10,590 bases of DNA from Leucobacter sp. (GTDB taxonomy: Bacteria > Actinomycetota > Actinomycetes > Actinomycetales > Microbacteriaceae), in contig JAAZHL010000250.1 of assembly GCA_012510755.1 (NCBI GenBank), positions 1 through 10,590 on the forward strand, given 5' to 3'. Positions 1-6,861 of this stretch are shown here, piece by piece. The translations under genes and the position numbers were made by a program. The notes under the pieces are model-generated. The model was not told the DNA's origin, ran no database searches, and saw only the letters and a list, made by a program, of their open reading frames with translations. Numbering within the stretch: position 1 is the stretch's first letter; every line of letters begins with the position of its first letter.

Positions 1-289
1 CTGCACAGGCCTGCCGAGCACCACTCGCCATCTGCTGCGCAACCTCTGCGTCTACCGGCCCACGCTCGCGCAGAATGGCCCGATCAACTCCAAGCAGCGT
101 ATGCTTCAACGCGGTGTCATAGGCAACAATCGCACCCGCAAACGTGTGAGAGGCCCCCGGCACTACAACGAACGCATCAGCCAGCAATCCACCAGTGAGC
201 GACTCAGCGACAGCGACTCGCAGACCAAGGCCCCTGGCAGTCTCGAGTAAATGTTCGGCATACACCCCGCGTTCAACCCGACTCGTCAT
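1..289 (-). CDS. cinA: CinA C-terminal domain protein / nicotinamide-nucleotide amidase (PncC-type), 3' end outside window
   Basis: This partial gene encodes the first 96 residues of a CinA C-terminal-type protein. The family deamidates nicotinamide mononucleotide in pyridine nucleotide salvage. Seen: an AESLTGG motif at residues 28-34, typical of the family's active-site region, then PGASHTFAGAIVAYD at about 44-58 with K62 just after it, and GPVD/AEVAQQMA at about 77-87. The ATG at 287-289 overlaps the pgsA stop as ATGA, and no good Shine-Dalgarno is visible, so translation is probably coupled to pgsA. Because the gene begins directly at the CinA_C domain, it is the short stand-alone form without the N-terminal molybdopterin-binding-like domain, as is common beside actinobacterial pgsA. 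The C-terminal part, normally about 65-75 further residues, lies beyond position 1. Confidence 0.9.
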   Translation of the reverse strand, partial: MTSRVERGVYAEHLLETARGLGLRVAVAESLTGGLLADAFVVVPGASHTFAGAIVAYDTALKHTLLGVDRAILRERGPVDAEVAQQMASGARQACA

Positions 290-891
290 GAGTCGCTCGC
301 AGACGTATTCGATGTCTGAGCGCCACGACTCATCTTCATGAAATTCAACACATAGTCGATGCCACTTGCCACGGTCAACACCACCGCGATGGACATCGTG
401 ATGATATTTACCCAAATCACCCAGTCGCCAAGCACCGACGCGAATGGGAACAAAGCGAACGCAATCGCCACCGACTGTGCGACAGTCTTCAGCTTGCCCA
501 TCCAGGCCGCGGCGACCACCACACTTCTCGCCTCAAACAGCCGATGCACAGTGATGCCGATCTCTCGCACCAACACCACGATGGTGACCCACCAGGGCAG
601 TTCGGCGAGAATCGAAAGGCCAACGAGGGCGCTGCCGGTCAAGAATTTGTCGGCAATCGGATCAAGCAGTTTGCCAAGATTAGTGATGAGACCTCGCGAG
701 CGGGCAAGGTGTCCATCCCAGGCGTCGGTAGCAATTGCCACCACAAAAAACGCCGCGGCTGCCCATCGCAGACCGCCCATCTGACCGTTGTCTGCAAGCA
801 GCATCCAGAGAAAGAACGGAGTTGCAACGATGCGAGCAGCGGTGATGGCATTTGGCGCATTCCAATTACTCGGTTTGGTCTCTTCGCCCAC
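286..891 (-). CDS. pgsA: CDP-diacylglycerol--glycerol-3-phosphate 3-phosphatidyltransferase
   Basis: This 201-residue integral membrane enzyme joins CDP-diacylglycerol and glycerol-3-phosphate to make phosphatidylglycerophosphate, the first committed step to phosphatidylglycerol and cardiolipin. The complete CDP-alcohol phosphotransferase signature is present: D56-x2-D59-G60-x2-A63-R64-x8-G73-x3-D77-x3-D81, with all metal- and substrate-binding acids intact. A GKLKT stretch at 132-136 is typical of PgsA and argues against other CDP-alcohol transferases. Hydrophobic segments lie roughly at 23-33, 42-57, 85-108, 141-153 and 157-183. The start is GTG (889-891), preceded by GAGAGG at 898-903 with a 6-nt spacer. 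That Shine-Dalgarno overlaps the ftsK stop codon, the gap being only 11 bp, so the two genes are likely co-transcribed. The 3' end overlaps cinA by 4 bp. Length matches the family. Confidence 0.95.
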   Translation of the reverse strand: MGEETKPSNWNAPNAITAARIVATPFFLWMLLADNGQMGGLRWAAAAFFVVAIATDAWDGHLARSRGLITNLGKLLDPIADKFLTGSALVGLSILAELPWWVTIVVLVREIGITVHRLFEARSVVVAAAWMGKLKTVAQSVAIAFALFPFASVLGDWVIWVNIITMSIAVVLTVASGIDYVLNFMKMSRGAQTSNTSASDS

Positions 892-902
892 AGGGAGCCT
901 CT

Positions 903-3725
903 CTAGTCACGACCCGTCAGCTGCCAGGCGTCTTCGTCGCCGTCACCCTCGATTTCTTCTAGCCCCGACTGGTGCGCCGCTATGGGGTCAGCATATCTTG
1001 CGTCAAACATATCGCCCTCGGCCAGGGGTTCAAGCACCTCAGTGACCGATTCTGCGGTCTCAAACGCAGGTTCAGCCACCGGCTCGCTCACCAACCGCGA
1101 GCCACCAGCAGCTGCTGTGTGCTCGGTAGGGGTCGGGACAGCGGCGGGCGTAGGCTGCACAGGCCCGCCACCCTTGATTGAGTTGAGCACCTCGGCCAGC
1201 TGCTCAGGCGCCACGAGCACGTCCCGCGCCTTTGACCCTTCGGACGGACCAACAATGTCTCGGGACTCCATGAGATCCATCAAGCGGCCAGCCTTGGCGA
1301 AGCCAACGCGCAGCTTGCGCTGCAACATTGAGGTCGAGCCAAATTGAGACGAGACCACAAGCTCAACAGCTTGTAGCAGCACGTCGAGATCGTCACCGAT
1401 GTCAGCGTCAATCTCTTTCTTCTCGGCCACCTGTGCGACGTCTGCCCGGTATTCAGGAGTCGCCTGCTGCTTCACATGGGCTACCACGCGAGCGATCTCA
1501 CCTTCGTTGACCCAAGCGCCCTGCACTCGTCGCGGCGTCGAATCGCCATTGACCAGCAGTAGCCCGTCTCCCTGCCCAATGAGCCGCTCGGCGCCGACTT
1601 CGTCGAGAATCACGCGGGAGTCGGTGCCCGACGCAACTGCGAACGCATAGCGGCTCGGCACGTTCGACTTAATCACGCCCGTCACGACGTTTACCGAGGG
1701 TCGCTGAGTGGCGAGCACCAAGTGGATGCCGGCGGCGCGTGCGAGCTGCGTAATGCGCTGAATGGAGTCCTCGACATCGCGCGGCGCTACCAGCATCAAA
1801 TCGGCGAGCTCGTCGACCACGACAAGCAAGTACGGGTAGGGTTTTAGCTTTCGTTCGCTACCGGGCGGCAGCACGATTGAACCTTGACGAACGGCATCAT
1901 TGAAATCATCAATGTGTCGAAAGCCGAAGCTTGCGAGGTCGTCATAACGCATGTCCATTTCTTTGACGACCCACTGCAGCGCTTCTGCGGCTTTCTTGGG
2001 GCTTGTGATGATGGGGGTGATGAGGTGCGGCACACCCTGATACACCGTAAGTTCAACACGCTTCGGGTCAACCAGCACCATGCGCACTTCGGCAGGTGTC
2101 GCGCGCATGAGCAGGCTTGTGATCATCGAGTTGATGAAGCTTGACTTGCCTGAGCCCGTCGCGCCAGCGACTAGCAAGTGCGGCATCTTTGCGAGGTTCG
2201 CGACAACAAAATCGCCCTTGACGTCTTTACCGACACCAATGGTCATCGGATGGCTGCTGCGTTGCGCCTTGGCAGAGCGCAGCACGTCACCGAGCGCAAC
2301 GTTCTCACGGTCTTTATTGGGAATCTCAATGCCGATTGCACTCTTACCGGGAATCGGCGAGAGAATGCGCACCTCATTTGAGGCCACGGCATACGAGAGA
2401 TTCTTTTGCAGTGCGGTCACCTTCTCGACACGCACCCCGGGGCCCACCTCAATTTCATATTGAGTCACCGTGGGTCCACGCGAGAAGCCCGTCACCTTCG
2501 CATCGACGCCAAATTGTTTCAGCACACCATCGATGGCCGCGACGGTGTCATCGTTCGCTTGTGTTCTCGCCTTCGGTGCGTCACCGGCCGACAGGGTTGC
2601 CTGGTCTGGCAGCGTGTAGGGCCGAGCTGCCTCGGTGTAGGCGGGAGCCACTTGAAACGGCTCAGAAGCCGAATCAGTCGCGCCATCGTCGAGCTCAAAG
2701 TCATCGAATGTCTCGGTCACCGAATCATCAGTGAGCCCGGTGGCTCGCCCTGCACTACTGGCAGCCACCGCGGCTTCAGCCGCATCTAGGTCAGCGAGCA
2801 ACGCATCATCGAATACCCGCGTCACCGCGTCTGGTTCTAGCGCCGAGTCAAAACCGCGATCGCCCTCGTCACCACCGAGCAGCTCGGTGACCGCGTTCTC
2901 TTCAGCCACATATTCGGGGTCTTCTTCACGACCTGAGGCATTTCTTCGCCACCACGGCAGCTCGTTTCGTGTCGACTGCTCAACCAGGTCTTGATTCTCT
3001 GCAGTCGCCTCAAGCGGCGCCGGTTCAGGCTCACCAAACAGGTAGCGATAGCCCTCTTTGAGTCGCGACACGATGCGCTTTGGCGGGGTCTTCGTAATGA
3101 TCAGCAATGAGAATGCCAACAGAACTGAGAGCACTGGCACAGCCACCCAGACTGTCATCATCATGAGTGGCGCGCCGATGAGCCAGCCGAACAATCCACC
3201 GCCGTCGGCCAGACGCCCCGACTCGGGCGTCGGCTGACCGCCGAACACATGCGCTAGGCCGGTGGCGCTCAGCAAGGCAATTCCGAGCCCAATCGCAATG
3301 CGACGATTATCGTGCACACTCGAAGGGTGGTTAAACAGCCAGAGCGCAAACCCCACCATGATGAGCGGCAGACCAAAAGCGATGCGGCCAAACAGCCCGC
3401 CAAAACTCCAGTCACTCACGACCTCGGTGACTTCGTTGCCGATCAAGAACCATACAATGACAGCACCGGCAATCGCAAGCAAGATCAACGCAAATGGAAC
3501 CCCGTCACGCCGATCTTCTGACTGCATCGGCTCGGTTCTCAATGACCGCGCCGCTGCACCGACAGAGTGGGCAAGCCACGTCCAAAAGCGCACGAGAGCG
3601 GGCTCAGTATGCACCGGTTCGATCACTTTGGTCTTTGCATTTGCGGCAGCACGAGATGATCGCCCAGAAGCGGATGATCGCCCAGAGGCGCCCGGCCTAG
3701 AACGGGCTGAAGTCTTGCTAGCCAT
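903..3725 (-). CDS. ftsK: FtsK/SpoIIIE-family DNA translocase
   Basis: This 940-residue septal, membrane-anchored DNA pump clears and aligns chromosome termini during division. A basic Ser/Arg/Ala-rich N-terminus (1-35) is followed by about four membrane segments (roughly 78-96, 113-131, 142-162 and 180-211). Next comes an acidic, low-complexity linker of about 170 residues (213-385). The alpha/beta motor spans about 390-755, with Walker A GATGSGKS at 521-528 and Walker B VVVDE at 635-639. ATQRPSVNVVTG at 672-683 is another conserved FtsK stretch. The gamma winged-helix domain, which recognises KOPS-type DNA sites, lies at about 780-845 (SMLQRKLRVGFAKAGRLMD). An acidic, Pro/Ala-rich tail of about 90 residues follows. 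The ATG at 3723-3725 has a modest upstream AGG (8-nt spacer). The stop is TAG. The order ftsK-pgsA-cinA is conserved in actinobacteria, which supports the call. Confidence 0.97.
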   Translation of the reverse strand: MASKTSARSRPGASGRSSASGRSSRAAANAKTKVIEPVHTEPALVRFWTWLAHSVGAAARSLRTEPMQSEDRRDGVPFALILLAIAGAVIVWFLIGNEVTEVVSDWSFGGLFGRIAFGLPLIMVGFALWLFNHPSSVHDNRRIAIGLGIALLSATGLAHVFGGQPTPESGRLADGGGLFGWLIGAPLMMMTVWVAVPVLSVLLAFSLLIITKTPPKRIVSRLKEGYRYLFGEPEPAPLEATAENQDLVEQSTRNELPWWRRNASGREEDPEYVAEENAVTELLGGDEGDRGFDSALEPDAVTRVFDDALLADLDAAEAAVAASSAGRATGLTDDSVTETFDDFELDDGATDSASEPFQVAPAYTEAARPYTLPDQATLSAGDAPKARTQANDDTVAAIDGVLKQFGVDAKVTGFSRGPTVTQYEIEVGPGVRVEKVTALQKNLSYAVASNEVRILSPIPGKSAIGIEIPNKDRENVALGDVLRSAKAQRSSHPMTIGVGKDVKGDFVVANLAKMPHLLVAGATGSGKSSFINSMITSLLMRATPAEVRMVLVDPKRVELTVYQGVPHLITPIITSPKKAAEALQWVVKEMDMRYDDLASFGFRHIDDFNDAVRQGSIVLPPGSERKLKPYPYLLVVVDELADLMLVAPRDVEDSIQRITQLARAAGIHLVLATQRPSVNVVTGVIKSNVPSRYAFAVASGTDSRVILDEVGAERLIGQGDGLLLVNGDSTPRRVQGAWVNEGEIARVVAHVKQQATPEYRADVAQVAEKKEIDADIGDDLDVLLQAVELVVSSQFGSTSMLQRKLRVGFAKAGRLMDLMESRDIVGPSEGSKARDVLVAPEQLAEVLNSIKGGGPVQPTPAAVPTPTEHTAAAGGSRLVSEPVAEPAFETAESVTEVLEPLAEGDMFDARYADPIAAHQSGLEEIEGDGDEDAWQLTGRD

Positions 3726-3871
3726 GCATTGAGCCTACGAACCGCCACCAACATTTCGAGTTTGCCCTCGCGGCGCGCCCTAAAATCGCTGCTAATCTCA
3801 GCCCCACAACGCAGCACGACATTGCACCACCGAACCAGAGGCAGCCGACGAAAGCAGCCGACAGAGGCACC
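3726..3871. other. Intergenic region between the M23 peptidase gene and ftsK
   Basis: This 146-bp stretch carries no credible reading frame. I see no GC-rich hairpin followed by a T-run on the minus strand, so there is no evident intrinsic terminator after the M23 gene. It holds an AscI-type palindrome GGCGCGCC at 3772-3779 and a short direct repeat near its high-coordinate end. Any ftsK promoter should lie here, since the gap breaks the tight packing, but I cannot point to a convincing -35/-10 pair. Confidence 0.5.
3841..3862. repeat. Short tandem-like direct repeat GCAGCCGAC x2
   Basis: Two perfect 9-bp copies (3841-3849 and 3854-3862), 13 bp apart start to start, lie just past the stop codon of the M23 gene. 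The purine-rich flanks on either side are also similar (AGAGGCA before the first copy, AGAGGCA after the second). It could be a small duplication or a paired protein-binding site. I have no evidence for function. Confidence 0.4.
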
Positions 3872-5137
3872 CTACAGCCAGATGCCTCGCGCGTTCATGA
3901 AGGGTCGCGGGGTGGTCTTCTCGCCCCACACCAGGGTCTCGAAGTGCAGGTGCGGCCCCGTCGAATACCCGGTGCTGCCTACATAACCAATATGCTGGCC
4001 AACTTCAACCCACTGCCCGCGGCTCACCGAGACCTGAATCTGGTGGGCATACCTGGTCGAGAGCCCACCGCCATGATCGATGTACACGACGTTGCCATAG
4101 TCGCCGTTCCAGCCTGCGTATGTCACGGTGCCGCTTGAGGCAGCGTAAATGGGTGTCCAGCTGCCGATCGCCATGTCGATTCCGCGGTGCCCTGAGTAGC
4201 CCCACCATTCGGCACTGATCCAATAGCCGCCCCCGAGCGGATTGGTCCACCCTGAGCTGCTGACGCCACCGCCGCCACCTCCGCCGCCGCCACTGCCAGC
4301 GTTTTGTGCGGCTTCTCGCGCAAGACGTTCTCGCTCTTCACGTTCGAGCACCAGCCGTTCTTCATAGCCGGCAACGGTCTTTGTGGTGGTGTCTTTGAGT
4401 GCGGCGAGCTGCGTCTCGAGCACTTCGAGTTGCGCTTCTTGCTCTTGCTGCCGGGTCAGTGCTGCGTCTGCGGCAATGGCTGCCGCTTCTGCTTTTGCCA
4501 CAGCATCGTCATGCAGACGATCTCGTTCATTACGCGCCGACTCAGCTTGGTCGCCGAGCGTGTGCGCCGAGTTCATTGCCTGCTCGGCCTTGTCAGAGAT
4601 GCTGCTGTTGCGCTCGGTGGCTTTTTCCATGCGTGCGAGTCGGTCGAGCAGCGCGTCAGCAGACTCGTCGTCTGATTCGAGAAACAGGTCGAGGTTTCTG
4701 TCGACTCCGCCCGATCGGTAGAGCTGTGACACGATCGTCGCTGCCTGTTTCGCTGCTTCCTCAGCTTCGGCTTGGCTTGCTTCGGCCTGCACTTCTAGGG
4801 TGTCAAGGCGCTGCTGCGCGGCTTCAAGCTGTTGTTCTGCCGCGTGTTGTTCTGCTGAAGCGAGTTCGGCGGCCTGGCGCGTCAGCTCGACTTCTGCCTT
4901 CAATTGCACGATGAGGGCTTCGATTTCGGTGACCTTCTGGTCTGCAGCGGCCTGGTTATTCTTGGCCTCTTGCACGTCGTCCCAGGTGGGCAGTCCGTCG
5001 GCTACTGCTTGAGCGTGAGGTGCGGCGATTGCTTCGACCCCAGCGGCTGCAGCGACAACGAGCGCAAGAGCGGCCACTCCCCCGAGCATTTTGCGTACGC
5101 CGGGGCGCATCCGGTGGTTCACTCGATTGTTCTTCAT
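3872..5137 (-). CDS. Secreted M23 (LytM-type) metallopeptidase with N-terminal coiled coil, EnvC/PcsB-like
   Basis: This 421-residue protein is predicted to be exported and to cut peptide cross-links in peptidoglycan. A signal peptide fits residues 1-44: basic start, hydrophobic core at about 19-33, cleavage near AQA|VADG. Residues about 52-280 are an Ala/Glu/Gln-rich coiled coil with a central QLYRSGG...LFLESDDESADALLDRL section typical of PcsB-like hydrolases, whose coils often sense FtsEX. A nine-glycine linker (283-291) leads to the peptidase domain. HxxxD (H317, D321), H365 and HLH (H396, H398) are all present. In LytM the equivalents bind zinc and catalyse, so this copy should be active, unlike degenerate EnvC activators. 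I chose the ATG at 5137 because GGGGAGGAAG lies directly upstream, and the longer frame to 5206 would run through the likely promoter and lacks a signal-peptide-like start. The stop is TAG. Confidence 0.9.
   Translation of the reverse strand: MKNNRVNHRMRPGVRKMLGGVAALALVVAAAAGVEAIAAPHAQAVADGLPTWDDVQEAKNNQAAADQKVTEIEALIVQLKAEVELTRQAAELASAEQHAAEQQLEAAQQRLDTLEVQAEASQAEAEEAAKQAATIVSQLYRSGGVDRNLDLFLESDDESADALLDRLARMEKATERNSSISDKAEQAMNSAHTLGDQAESARNERDRLHDDAVAKAEAAAIAADAALTRQQEQEAQLEVLETQLAALKDTTTKTVAGYEERLVLEREERERLAREAAQNAGSGGGGGGGGGVSSSGWTNPLGGGYWISAEWWGYSGHRGIDMAIGSWTPIYAASSGTVTYAGWNGDYGNVVYIDHGGGLSTRYAHQIQVSVSRGQWVEVGQHIGYVGSTGYSTGPHLHFETLVWGEKTTPRPFMNARGIWL
4265..4291 (-). repeat. GGN codon tract encoding nine consecutive glycines
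   Basis: Nine Gly codons (mostly GGC, with GGT and one GGA) encode residues 283-291 of the M23 peptidase, the hinge between the coiled coil and the catalytic domain. The interruptions by GGT and GGA make it less of a pure microsatellite, but length variation between strains is plausible. Confidence 0.85.
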
Positions 5138-5140
5138 GCG

Positions 5141-5150
5141 CTTCCTCCCC
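5141..5150 (-). promoter_or_regulatory. Strong ribosome binding site of the M23 peptidase gene
   Basis: The minus strand reads GGGGAGGAAG just before the ATG at 5137. The GGAGG core (5144-5148) sits 6 nt from the start codon. This decides the start in favour of residue M24 of the longest open frame. Confidence 0.85.
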
Positions 5151-5196
5151 AGAAGCAACTGCGAATCTGCCCAGTCACCTTCACCAATCCTGCACG

Positions 5197-5202
5197 ATCC
5201 TA
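5197..5202 (-). promoter_or_regulatory. Possible -10 element of the M23 peptidase gene
   Basis: TAGGAT on the minus strand fits the actinobacterial TAnnnT pattern, and would start transcription near 5190 with a leader of about 50 nt before the M23 ATG. The hexamer at the -35 distance (AACCTT or ACCTTC) is poor. The 110-bp gap after murJ makes a promoter here reasonable, but this is inference from position and one hexamer. Confidence 0.35.
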
Positions 5203-5247
5203 GCATTAAACCTAGACTTGAAGGTTAGACTTACCGGCCGGAACATC

Positions 5248-6855
5248 TCATCTTCTTCGCAACTTGGCGCGCAATAAGCGAAGCTCGGGCGATCGCAACA
5301 AGCCAAGCATCGCAAAATAGACGACGGTCACGATGATGGCAATAACGGTAGCAAAGAGGATCGCCTGGCCCACACTCGGCAACGGTACTGCCTGCTGCAA
5401 ATAGACCAAGATGCCGAGACCTGCCGCCAGTGCGGGTATACCCGCACCGAAGGCTCTCGCCAAGGCGGTCCCGATGTGCCGTCCGTCAATCGACCCAATT
5501 TTGCGTCGAAGCAACGCCGCAGACAGCAGTGCACCAAACACCTCGGCAACTGACCACACCACCGCAAAGCCAAGGCCAAGGTACTGCGTCGGCACCTGCC
5601 AAACAGTTGGCAGACTCAACGCAAGGGTAATGAGCACTGTCTGCACAGCAACCACGATGAAGAATGGGGTGCGCGTGTCTGACAGTGCATAGAAGGCGCG
5701 CTGTGTCACAAAGAAGCAGCTAAATGCTACGAGACTGACGAGATATGCCTGCAGCACCGGTGAAAACATTGCCACGAGTTCAGGGCTTGCCGCAAAGTTG
5801 AGCACTCGCGACACATAGGGTGCTGCAGCAAACAGCACGATTGCAGCCAACATCATTACCGTCAAAATGCTGCGCATTGACGCAGAATAGTCGGCCCGAA
5901 ACTCTGGCATGCGTCCCGCCTGGCCAGAATGAGCGAGCCTGGTGAAGTATGCGGTCGCAAGCGACACTGCGATCACTGAGTGTGGCACTAGAAACACCAT
6001 CATGGCGTTCTGCAACGCACTGACCGAGACGCCCTCGCCACTGGCCTGGGTGATCACATTGTTGTTGACGACAGTTGCCAGCTGCACCACGATCACCGCA
6101 GCGAAGCTCCAGCCAGCGATCTTGGCTGTTCGGCCGAGCCCCATGCCCCGCCATTTGAAATCTGGGCGGTAGCGCAGCCCCGTCATGCGCCAGGGAATGT
6201 AGAGCACGAGTGCCTGCAAGGCGACCCCCAGCGTCGAGGTGCCAGCCAATACACCGATCAGCAGCGGGCTCCAGTCGACAGGTGCACGCAAGCCATCGGG
6301 ATCTGCCCCAAACAGCACAATAAACACGACGATGCCGGCAATGCCGATGATGTTGTTCAGCACTGGCGCCCAAGTTGATGGCCCGAAAACACTGCGTGCG
6401 TTCAGCACCTCACCCATGACGACGTACAAACCGAAAAAGAATATCTGTGGCATGAGCCAAAACGCGAAGGCGGTCGCAAGCGCGAGCTCTTGGCCTGACC
6501 AGTTCATTGCGTTCACAAACACGATGAAGGGCGCAGCGACCATCGCAAGCGCAGTCATTGCAAACAGACTGACTGAGACCAGGGTAAGCAGCTTATTGAT
6601 CTAGCCTTTGCCGCCGTCTTTCGACTGTGCAGCGCGTACGATCTGCGGCACGAGCACCGCGTTGAGCATGCCGCCCAACACAATGTAGTAAATCGAGTTC
6701 GCGAGTTCATTACCGAGCGAGAATGCGTCTGCAGAGACCGAACCAACTGAGCCGATCGCATAAGCGAGCAGCATCATCTTGCCGAGGCCCAACACACGGG
6801 AAACGATCGTTCCCGAAGCCATCACCGCGCTTGAGCGCAGAAGACTCGCGGCCAT
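5248..6855 (-). pseudogene. murJ: Lipid II flippase MurJ (MviN), interrupted by an in-frame TAG codon
   Basis: MurJ flips lipid-linked peptidoglycan precursors across the membrane. Reading from ATG 6855, 84 codons encode the MurJ N-terminus (TIVSRVLGLGK at 16-26, SADAF at 41-45, GGMLNAVLVPQIVRA at about 60-74) and end ...KDGGKG at TAG 6601-6603. The same frame continues immediately as INKLLTLVSVSLFA and then 436 more residues to TGA 5248-5250. That part includes family-typical MPQIFFFGLY and WAPVLNNIIGIAG stretches and many hydrophobic helices. Without the TAG the protein would be 535 residues, normal for MurJ. No frameshift is involved. One base change from a TAC or TAT tyrosine codon would explain it. 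The next in-frame ATG (6558) has no Shine-Dalgarno, and a product from it would lack the first two helices. Either a real nonsense mutation, a base-call error or readthrough is possible. The start lies 6 bp after rnj, with a weak ribosome site. Confidence 0.85.
6601..6603 (-). other. In-frame amber codon inside murJ
   Basis: The codon reads TAG, followed by A. It lies in frame with both the preceding 84 codons and the following 450 codons of MurJ. The gap between the upstream stop and the first downstream ATG is exactly 14 sense codons, all MurJ-like. Confidence 0.95.
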
Positions 6856-6861
6856 ACGCCG

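Noticed and set aside
5138..5206. A longer M23 peptidase start 23 codons upstream (ATG 5206)
   Set aside because: It would place a non-signal-like sequence before the signal peptide and overlap the likely promoter, whereas ATG 5137 has a strong Shine-Dalgarno.
5234..5241. Palindrome CCGGCCGG after murJ as a terminator
   Set aside because: It has no loop and no following T-run, so it does not form an intrinsic terminator.
5248..6558. The 436-residue downstream part of MurJ as a separate functional gene
   Set aside because: It starts inside the MurJ fold, lacks the first two helices and has no ribosome binding site. The frame is continuous with the upstream part except for one TAG.
6601..6603. 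Genome-wide reassignment of TAG to an amino acid
   Set aside because: ftsK and the M23 gene both end at TAG at natural family endpoints, and ftsK's TAG abuts the pgsA ribosome site.
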